A DNA stretch of 64,000 nucleotides from Micromonospora haikouensis (lineage in GTDB: Bacteria; Actinomycetota; Actinomycetes; Mycobacteriales; Micromonosporaceae). Both the position numbers and the translations under genes were made by a program. The notes beneath the pieces were generated by a model. The model made no database searches. It saw only the letters and a program-made list of their open reading frames with translations, and was not told the origin of the DNA. Positions 58,239 through 64,000 of this stretch are shown here, in pieces. The stretch covers positions 1 through 64,000 of the forward strand of contig NZ_FMCW01000018.1 in the NCBI RefSeq assembly GCF_900091595.1. Direction: 5' to 3'. Each line of letters begins with the position of its first letter. The first letter of the stretch is position 1.

Positions 58239-59246
58239 GTGGCATCCGCCCCCGCGCGGCGGGCCGCCCCCACCGGCGGCGCGCGGCCCGGCCCGCGCGG
58301 CAGCAGGTGGCCCGGCCTCACGCGGCCCGGCCCGCGCGGCAGCACCGGCGGGCGGCCCGGCCGGCGCGGCGTCACCCGGCGGCAGCGGGTCGCGGGGTGG
58401 GGCCTGGCGCTGCCGTTCCTGCTGATCTTCACCGTGTTCATGGCGGGCCCCGTGCTGGCCTCGGCCGCCATGAGCTTCACCGACCTGCGCAGCGCCGACC
58501 TGCGGAACCCGCTCGCGGTCGACCCGGTGGGCGTGGACAACTACGTGCGGCTGCTCGGCGACGAGACGCTGCGGCGGGCCGCCGCCAACACGGCGTGGTT
58601 CGTGCTGCTCGGCGTGCCGCTGACGATGGTGCTGGGGCTGGCCGCGGCCGTCGCCCTCGACGCGGGTATCAGCCGGTTCCGCAGGTTCTTCCGGGTCGGC
58701 TACTACCTGCCGGTGGTCACCAGCATCGTCGCTGTGGCCGTGGTCTGGCGGTTCCTGCTCGAACCCGACAGCGGGCTCGTCAACACGCTGCTCGCCCGCC
58801 TCGGCGTCGATGGTCCGGCGTGGCTGTCCGACACCCGCACGGCGCTGCCGTCGCTGGTGGTGATGGCGGCCTGGCGGAACATGGGCTTCCTGATGGTGGT
58901 CTTCCTCGCCGGCCTCCAGGCGATCCCCGGCGAGCTGCACGAGGCGGCTGCCATCGACGGCTGCGGGGCCTGGGCGCGGTTCCGGCACGTCACCCTGCCC
59001 CTGCTGCGCCCCACGCTGCTCTTCGGCGGGGTGGTGACCGGCATCGGCTACCTGCAGTTCTTCGAGGAGCCGTTCGTGATGACGGGCGGCGGGCCGCTGG
59101 ACAGCACCCTGTCGGTGGCCTTCTACATCTACCAGCAGTTCGGCTTCGGCAACTACGGCTACGCGGCGGCGATCGCGTACGTGCTGTTCGTCGCCGTCGT
59201 CGGGCTCACCGCCGCGCAGTTCCGGCTGATGCGGTCGAAGACGTGA
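58239..59246 (+). CDS. Sugar ABC transporter permease (MalF-type)
   Basis: A 335-residue permease with six transmembrane helices starting near residue 50 (GWGLALPFLLIFTVFMAGPVL) and the EAA loop HEAAAIDGCGAWARFRHVTLPLLRP, which docks on the ATPase. The first 45 residues are a Gly/Arg/Pro-rich extension from two exact copies of a 23-bp sequence (58283-58305 and 58322-58344, 39 bp apart). The true start may lie inside this extension. GTG at 58239 is one base after the binding-protein stop. Confidence 0.92.
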   Translation: MASAPARRAAPTGGARPGPRGSRWPGLTRPGPRGSTGGRPGRRGVTRRQRVAGWGLALPFLLIFTVFMAGPVLASAAMSFTDLRSADLRNPLAVDPVGVDNYVRLLGDETLRRAAANTAWFVLLGVPLTMVLGLAAAVALDAGISRFRRFFRVGYYLPVVTSIVAVAVVWRFLLEPDSGLVNTLLARLGVDGPAWLSDTRTALPSLVVMAAWRNMGFLMVVFLAGLQAIPGELHEAAAIDGCGAWARFRHVTLPLLRPTLLFGGVVTGIGYLQFFEEPFVMTGGGPLDSTLSVAFYIYQQFGFGNYGYAAAIAYVLFVAVVGLTAAQFRLMRSKT

Positions 59247-59256
59247 GGAGGGTGCC

Positions 59257-60093
59257 GTGACGACGACCGCGAAGAAGAGGGAGCGGGGCCAGCCCTGGGT
59301 GTACGTGGTGCTGGCCGGCGGCCTCGTGGTCCTGGTGGGCCCGTTCGTGTGGATGCTGCTCGGCTCGGTCAAGCCGGACGCGGAGATCCGCCGGGTGCCG
59401 CCGACCTGGCTGCCGGAGGCGCCCACGCTCGACAACTACCGCCACCTGTTCACCGAGCTGGACTTCCCGGCGTTCTTCCTCAACAGCGTGCTGGTGGCCG
59501 GCGCCGTCACCGTGGGCAACCTCGTGTTCTGCTCGATGCTCGGCTACGCCCTGGCGAAGCTGGAGTTCCCCGGCCGGCGCGTGGTGTTCGCGCTGGTGCT
59601 GGGGATGCTGATGGTGCCGGGCATGGTCACCTTCGTGCCGCTGTTCATGCTCGTGAGCCGGCTCGGGCTGGTGGACAGCTACGCCGGGCTGATCCTGCCG
59701 TGGCTGGCCAGCCCGTTCGGGGTGTTCCTGATGCGTCAGTTCATGACCGGGCTGCCCGACGACCTGATCCAGGCGGCCCGGGTCGACGGCGCGGGCGAGC
59801 TGCGGATCTTCGCCCGGGTCGTGCTGCCGCTGTGCGGGCCGGCCCTGGCCACCCTCGGCATCCTGACGTTCCTGTCGTCGTGGAACAACTTCCTCTGGCC
59901 GCTGGTCGTCGCGCAGTCGGAGGACCGCTACACCCTGCCGGTGGCGCTGGCCCTGTACGCGATCGGCGAGAACAACACCCGCTACGGCCTGCTGATGGCG
60001 GGTTCGGTGGCCGTCATCGTGCCGGTCCTGCTGGTGTTCGTCGCGCTACAGCGGCACTTCGTCCAGGGCATCGCCACGACCGGCCTGAAGTGA
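59257..60093 (+). CDS. Sugar ABC transporter permease (MalG-type)
   Basis: A 278-residue permease with six helices (YVVLAGGLVVLVGPFVWMLLG at the start) and the EAA loop QAARVDGAGELRIFARVVLPLCGP. The periplasmic segment RRVPPTWLPEAPTLDNYRHLF is typical of MalG-like subunits. It pairs with the preceding permease to import the oligosaccharide. GTG start at 59257 with GAGGAGG upstream, ten bases after the previous stop. Confidence 0.93.
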   Translation: MTTTAKKRERGQPWVYVVLAGGLVVLVGPFVWMLLGSVKPDAEIRRVPPTWLPEAPTLDNYRHLFTELDFPAFFLNSVLVAGAVTVGNLVFCSMLGYALAKLEFPGRRVVFALVLGMLMVPGMVTFVPLFMLVSRLGLVDSYAGLILPWLASPFGVFLMRQFMTGLPDDLIQAARVDGAGELRIFARVVLPLCGPALATLGILTFLSSWNNFLWPLVVAQSEDRYTLPVALALYAIGENNTRYGLLMAGSVAVIVPVLLVFVALQRHFVQGIATTGLK

Positions 60094-60142
60094 GCCCATC
60101 CGCCCCACCTGACCTGACCGTCCTCACGTGAGGAGTGTCCTC

Positions 60143-61696
60143 GTGCGATCCAGGTCCCATCCGTTCCGCACCGCGGCGGTGCTGCTGGCCCTCGGGCTGA
60201 CCGCCGCCGTCGCCCCGCCGGCCGCGGCCGCGCCGCCGACAGCCGCGCCCGCCGGGTCCCCGGCCGCCGCGCTGCGGCAGTACGCCGCCGACACCTGGCG
60301 GTCGATGGCCGCCATGGTCGACCCGGGCACCGGGCTGGCGGCCGACAACGTCGGCGGCGACCTCGACCCGGCCGACCGCGCAAGGTACACGTCGCCGACC
60401 AACGTCGGCGCGTACCTGTGGAGCACCGTGGCGGCCCGGGAGACCGGCCTGGTCAGCGCCGGCCAGGCCCGCGACCGCATCGCCCGCACCCTCGCCACGC
60501 TGGGTCGGCTGGAGGTCCACGAGCCGTCCGGCATGTACTACAACTGGTACGACCCGGCGACCGGGGCGAAGCTGACCACCTGGCCCGTCGACGGCAGCGC
60601 CGTGCACCCGTTCCTGTCCAGCGTGGACAACGGCTGGCTCGCCACGGCGCTGACGGTGGTGCGGCAGGCGGTGCCGGAGCTGGCGGGTCGCGCCGACGCG
60701 CTGCTGCGCCGGATGGACTTCGGCTACTACTACGACCCGACGCAGCGACAGCTCCGCGGCGGGTTCTGGGTCGAGCCGCCGCCGGGCTGCTCGCTGGCCG
60801 GCAACTACCGCACCGGGCCGGACGTGTTCTACACCTGCCACCACTACGGCGCGTTCAACACCGAGCCGCGCATCGCCAGCTACCTCGGCATCGCCGCCGG
60901 GCAGATCCCGCCGGAGCACTACTTCGGCACGTACCGCACGTTCGACCCGGAGGGCTGCGACTGGGCGTGGACGGAGCAGCGGGCCGTCGGCCAGTGGCGC
61001 ACGTACCTGGGGGTGCGGGTGTTCGAGGGCGCCTACCGCTACCGGGGGTTGCAGCTCGTGCCGAGCTGGGGCGGGTCGATGTTCGAGGCGCTGATGGTGC
61101 CGCTGTTCGTGCCCGAGGACCGGTGGGGCCCGCGCAGCTGGGCGGTCAACCACCCGACGTACGTGCGGGCGCAGATCGAGCACGGGCTGCGGGAGGCCGG
61201 CTACGGCTACTGGGGCTTCTCCCCCGCCAACGACCCCGACGGCGGTTACCGGGAGTACGGCGTGGACCAGCTCGGCATGGACGGGCCGGGCTACACCTCC
61301 GACCAGGAGCGCACCTCGGTCGACCCCGGGTACGGCGAGTGCCGCCCCGCCCAGCCGCCGCCGTCGGGCTACGGCCGGGGCGTGGTGACCCCGCACGCGT
61401 CCTTCCTGGCGCTGCGCTACGCGCCGGACGACGCCCTGCGCAACCTGGCGAACCTGCGGCGGGACTTCGACGCGTACGGGCCGGGCGGGTTCTACGACTC
61501 GGTCGACGTGACCACCGGGCGGGTGTCGAAGCGCTACCTCGCGCTGGACCAGGGCATGGCGATGGCGGCGCTGGGCAACGCCCTGGCCCACGACGTGCTG
61601 CGCCGGCCGTTCGAGCAGGGGCCGATGCAGCAGCGGGTCGCCCCGCTGATGCGGATGGAGGAGTTCTCCCTCCCGCGCGGTGGGGGGCGGCGATGA
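60143..61696 (+). CDS. Secreted glucoamylase-family (GH144-like) protein
   Basis: A 517-residue exported protein. The signal peptide (HPFRTAAVLLALGLTAAVAPPAAAA) precedes an (alpha/alpha)6-barrel-type domain of the PF10091 'glucoamylase' family: SPTNVGAYLWSTVAARE, YYNWYDPATGAKL, SVDNGWLATALTVVRQ, YGYWGFSPANDPDGGY and GVVTPHASFLALRYAPDDA. Characterised relatives include GH144 endo-beta-1,2-glucanases, but the family is broad. The GTG at 60143 is preferred to one at 60128 because GAGGAG lies seven bases before it. It probably produces the oligosaccharide imported by this operon. Confidence 0.83.
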   Translation: MRSRSHPFRTAAVLLALGLTAAVAPPAAAAPPTAAPAGSPAAALRQYAADTWRSMAAMVDPGTGLAADNVGGDLDPADRARYTSPTNVGAYLWSTVAARETGLVSAGQARDRIARTLATLGRLEVHEPSGMYYNWYDPATGAKLTTWPVDGSAVHPFLSSVDNGWLATALTVVRQAVPELAGRADALLRRMDFGYYYDPTQRQLRGGFWVEPPPGCSLAGNYRTGPDVFYTCHHYGAFNTEPRIASYLGIAAGQIPPEHYFGTYRTFDPEGCDWAWTEQRAVGQWRTYLGVRVFEGAYRYRGLQLVPSWGGSMFEALMVPLFVPEDRWGPRSWAVNHPTYVRAQIEHGLREAGYGYWGFSPANDPDGGYREYGVDQLGMDGPGYTSDQERTSVDPGYGECRPAQPPPSGYGRGVVTPHASFLALRYAPDDALRNLANLRRDFDAYGPGGFYDSVDVTTGRVSKRYLALDQGMAMAALGNALAHDVLRRPFEQGPMQQRVAPLMRMEEFSLPRGGGRR

Positions 61697-63657
61697 CGGG
61701 CCGCCACGAGGCCGCGGGCCACCACGCCGGGGGCCACGGGGCGGGCGCCGGGGGCCACGACGTGGGCACGGGCTCGGCCGCCGGCAGCGACGCCCGGGGC
61801 GACTGGACGCGGCGCATCGCGCTGCGCAGCGACGAACGCGGGGCGGCGGGCGGCACCCCGGACCTGCCGCCGCCGGCCGGGCTGGCGGCGGTCGCCGGGG
61901 TGGGCCACGTGCGGCTGTCCTGGTCGCCGGTGCCCGACGCCGTCGGCTACCTGGTGCACCGGGCCCCGCTGCGCGACGGACGGCCCGCCGGCCCGTTCGC
62001 CCCGGTCGACCACCAGGGCGGCGACGTGCTCGCCGTGCCCGACACCTGGTACGTCGACACCACCGGCGAGCCCGGCCGGTCCTACGCGTACGCCGTGGCC
62101 GCCGTGCCCGAGGTGACCGTCACCGGTGAGCTGGGCGACCCGGTCGTCGCCGCCGCGCTGCCGGCCGCCGACGGCCCGCCGCCGACGGTGGATGTGCGCG
62201 TCGACGCCGCCGCGCCGGGCACGCCGCTGCACCGTCCCTGGCAGCCGATGATCGGCAGCGAGCGGCTGTCGCAGCTGCTGTGCGCCGACACCAGCGGCGG
62301 CCGGGAGATCGGGGCGGAGCTGCTGGCGGCCCTGCGCCGCGTCCGCGCGGAGGTGGGCGTCGAGGCCGTGCGGGCGCACGCGATCCTGCACGACGACCTG
62401 GGCGTCTACCGGGAGGTCGACGGCCGGCCGGTGCACGACTTCACCGGCGTGGACCGCGTCTACGACCTGCTGCTCTCGGCCGGGCTGCGGCCGGTCGTGG
62501 AGATCGGCTTCATGCCCCGCGACCTGGCCCGCGACCCGGAGCGGACGGTGTTCGCCTACCGGGGGGTCATCTCGCCGCCGAAGGACTGGGACCGCTGGGC
62601 GGAGCTGGTCCGCGCGCTCGTCGCGCACCTGCTCGACCGGTACGGCGAGGCGGTGCTCGGCTGGGACTTCGAGGTGTGGAACGAGGCCAACCTGGAGGTG
62701 TTCTGGGCCGGCACCCGCGAGGAGTGGATGCGGCTGTACGAGGTCACCGCCCGCGCGGTCAAGGACGTCGACCCCCGCATCGCCGTGGGCGGGCCGTCGT
62801 CGGCCGCCGCCGGCTGGGTCGACGCCCTGCTGGAACACGCCGCGCAAACGGGCACGCCGGTCGACTTCGTCTCCACCCACACGTACGGCAGCCCGCCGCT
62901 GGACCTGCGGCCCACCCTGCGCCGGCTCGGTTTCCCGCACGCCCGGCTGCTGTGGACGGAGTGGGGCGTCACGCCCACCCACTTCCACCCGGTCAACGAC
63001 GGCGCGTCGGCGGCGACGTTCCTGCTCGGCGGCATGCGGTCGGCCGCCGGGCGGGTCGACGCCCTGTCCTACTGGGTGGCCAGCGACCACTTCGAGGAGC
63101 TGGGCCGGCCGCCCCGGCTGCTGCACGGCGGGTTCGGCCTGATCACCGTCGGCGGCATCGCCAAGCCCCGCTACCACGCCCTGCGGATGCTCGCCCGGCT
63201 CGGCGACACGGAGCTGCCGGTGCGGGCGTCCGGCGACGGCGCGGACGGCCTGGTGCAGGCGTGGGCGAGCCGGCACGCCGACGGCGGCCTCGCCGTGCTG
63301 GTCTGGGTGTCGACGCTCGACCAGTCGAAGCGCGACGGCGATCCGGCGCTGGCCCGCCGGGTCCGGTTGGGCGTGGCCGGCGGGACCGGCGGCGGCGTGA
63401 CGGTGACCCGGCTCGACCGCGAGCACGGCGACGTCACCACCCTCGCGGGCCGGCTCGGCGTCGGGGACTGGCCGACCGACGGGCAGTGGGACGCGCTGCG
63501 GGCCGCCGACGCGCTGCCGGCGGAGCCCGTCGAGCCGGACGTGGCCGGCGGGGTGGCGACGGTGGAGCTGCTGGTGCCCCAGCCGGGCGCCGTGCTCGTC
63601 GAGTTCGCGCCGCCTGAGCCGGCGGGCCGAGCCGCTGCGCCGGCGACGACGGGCTGA
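61693..63657 (+). CDS. GH39-like glycoside hydrolase
   Basis: A 654-residue enzyme without a signal peptide, so probably cytoplasmic. A His/Gly-rich N terminus (about 35 residues) is followed by a fibronectin-III-like domain (GLAAVAGVGHVRLSWSPVPDA) and a GH-A-clan barrel: acid/base Glu331 in FEVWNEANLEVFW and nucleophile Glu423 in LLWTEWGVTPTH, as in GH39 beta-xylosidases/iduronidases. A C-terminal beta-sandwich ends with EPAGRAAAPATTG. It likely hydrolyses the imported oligosaccharide. ATG overlaps the previous stop as ATGA; a 36-bp tandem repeat starts at its stop codon. Confidence 0.87.
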   Translation: MTGRHEAAGHHAGGHGAGAGGHDVGTGSAAGSDARGDWTRRIALRSDERGAAGGTPDLPPPAGLAAVAGVGHVRLSWSPVPDAVGYLVHRAPLRDGRPAGPFAPVDHQGGDVLAVPDTWYVDTTGEPGRSYAYAVAAVPEVTVTGELGDPVVAAALPAADGPPPTVDVRVDAAAPGTPLHRPWQPMIGSERLSQLLCADTSGGREIGAELLAALRRVRAEVGVEAVRAHAILHDDLGVYREVDGRPVHDFTGVDRVYDLLLSAGLRPVVEIGFMPRDLARDPERTVFAYRGVISPPKDWDRWAELVRALVAHLLDRYGEAVLGWDFEVWNEANLEVFWAGTREEWMRLYEVTARAVKDVDPRIAVGGPSSAAAGWVDALLEHAAQTGTPVDFVSTHTYGSPPLDLRPTLRRLGFPHARLLWTEWGVTPTHFHPVNDGASAATFLLGGMRSAAGRVDALSYWVASDHFEELGRPPRLLHGGFGLITVGGIAKPRYHALRMLARLGDTELPVRASGDGADGLVQAWASRHADGGLAVLVWVSTLDQSKRDGDPALARRVRLGVAGGTGGGVTVTRLDREHGDVTTLAGRLGVGDWPTDGQWDALRAADALPAEPVEPDVAGGVATVELLVPQPGAVLVEFAPPEPAGRAAAPATTG

Positions 63658-63742
63658 GGCGGGCCGAGCCGGCGGCCCGTGACGTCGGGCTGAGGCGGGC
63701 CGAGCCGGCGGCCCGTGACGTCGGGCTGAGGCGGGCCGAGCC
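63650..63742. repeat. 36-bp tandem repeat at the end of the GH39-like gene
   Basis: Two exact copies (63650-63685, 63686-63721) and a partial third (63722-63742) of a unit beginning CGGGCTGAGGCGGGCCGAGC. The first copy contains the stop codon of the GH39-like gene; each further copy repeats an in-frame TGA. It fills the gap before the convergent urtE gene. Confidence 0.85.
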
Positions 63743-63764
63743 GTCGGCTCGGGGCGGGGCGGGG

Positions 63765-64000
63765 TCACACGGCGAGCGCGGCCCGGACGGCGTGCTCGGC
63801 GGTGGCCCCGCCGTCGCCGGTCGAGGTGACCCGGCCCGACTCCAGCACGTAGTAGCGCTGGGCGACCCGCAGGGCGAAGCCGAGGTGCTGCTCCACGAGG
63901 AGCACCTGGATGCCGGCGCGGGCGGTCAGCTCGACGACGCGGTCCTGGATCTCGGCGACCACCGAGGGCTGGATGCCCTCGGTGGGCTCGTCGAGCAGCA
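63765..64000 (-). CDS. urtE: Urea/branched-chain amino acid ABC transporter ATPase (UrtE-like), 3' part
   Basis: The C-terminal about 78 residues of an ABC ATPase cut by the window end. Walker B and D-loop (LLDEPTEGIQPSVVAEI) and the H-loop (VLLVEQHLGFAL) are visible, followed by RYYVLESGRVTSTGDG. EPTEGIQPS followed by VEQHL with Phe is typical of UrtE of the urea importer and of the related LivF. The rest, and the likely urtABCD genes, lie beyond the window. The choice between UrtE and LivF rests on the EGIQPS stretch. Confidence 0.75.
   Translation of the reverse strand, partial: LLDEPTEGIQPSVVAEIQDRVVELTARAGIQVLLVEQHLGFALRVAQRYYVLESGRVTSTGDGGATAEHAVRAALAV

Noticed and set aside
1..64000. 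Mobile elements, prophage or tRNA-linked integration
   Set aside because: No transposase, integrase, terminal repeats with target duplications or tRNA genes were seen in the sequence.

Overview
The window is very GC-rich DNA with strong G/C bias at codon third positions, dense operons joined by ATGA/GTGA overlaps, and typical actinomycete families (DUF397 and DUF5753 regulators, PhoX/DUF839, ABC-2 exporters, CBM2 glycosidases, LacI-controlled sugar ABC operons). It looks like a filamentous actinomycete chromosome, most likely Micromonosporaceae; that placement is inference. No rRNA, tRNA, CRISPR array, transposase or integrase was seen. Left part (1-19 kb): the 3' end of cysN; a TPR protein with a small membrane protein; a NYN/LOTUS RNA-binding protein; an alpha/beta hydrolase; a VOC protein; a PAS-GGDEF-EAL c-di-GMP protein; then a five-gene minus-strand operon (12605 to 7180) with OleA-, OleC- and OleD-like enzymes plus a glycosyltransferase and a P450 but no OleB, which suggests a beta-lactone or related condensed-lipid product. 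After it come a Tat-exported PhoX-like protein, an EEP hydrolase, a glycosyltransferase-like protein and a three-gene ABC-2 exporter. Central part (20.9-38.8 kb): a biosynthetic gene cluster I do not recognise, made of two convergent, tightly coupled operons. The plus arm holds an FkbM methyltransferase, D-aminoacylase-like amidohydrolase, MocA-type dehydrogenase, GDP-mannose 3,5-epimerase-like enzyme, HAD phosphatase, GT-A glycosyltransferase, SDR, malonyl-CoA:ACP transacylase and GT1 glycosyltransferase. The minus arm starts with a DhnA-type aldolase and a dehydroquinate synthase II (the GriI/GriH pair that makes 3-amino-4-hydroxybenzoate in grixazone-type clusters), then an ACP, a BtrH-like acyltransferase, a class III aminotransferase, an ACP-KS fusion, a shortened KS and an acyl/aryl-AMP ligase. 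Both KS proteins lack the catalytic cysteine. The expected product is a glycosylated aromatic/acyl conjugate of unknown structure. Right part (39-64 kb): a decayed regulatory locus (DUF397, truncated DUF5753 regulator, broken histidine kinase, intact response regulator), a large inverted repeat, a maltokinase-cap protein, a MarR-controlled MFS exporter with a divergent TetR gene that may be leaderless, a secreted arabinofuranosidase-like enzyme with CBM2, an HxlR/imine-reductase pair, an asymmetric heterodimeric ABC exporter, a secreted repeat protein built of 144-bp units, an AbiEi/DUF559 protein, and a LacI-controlled operon for uptake and breakdown of an oligosaccharide (ABC importer, GH144-type glucoamylase-family protein, GH39-type enzyme). 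The window ends inside urtE.
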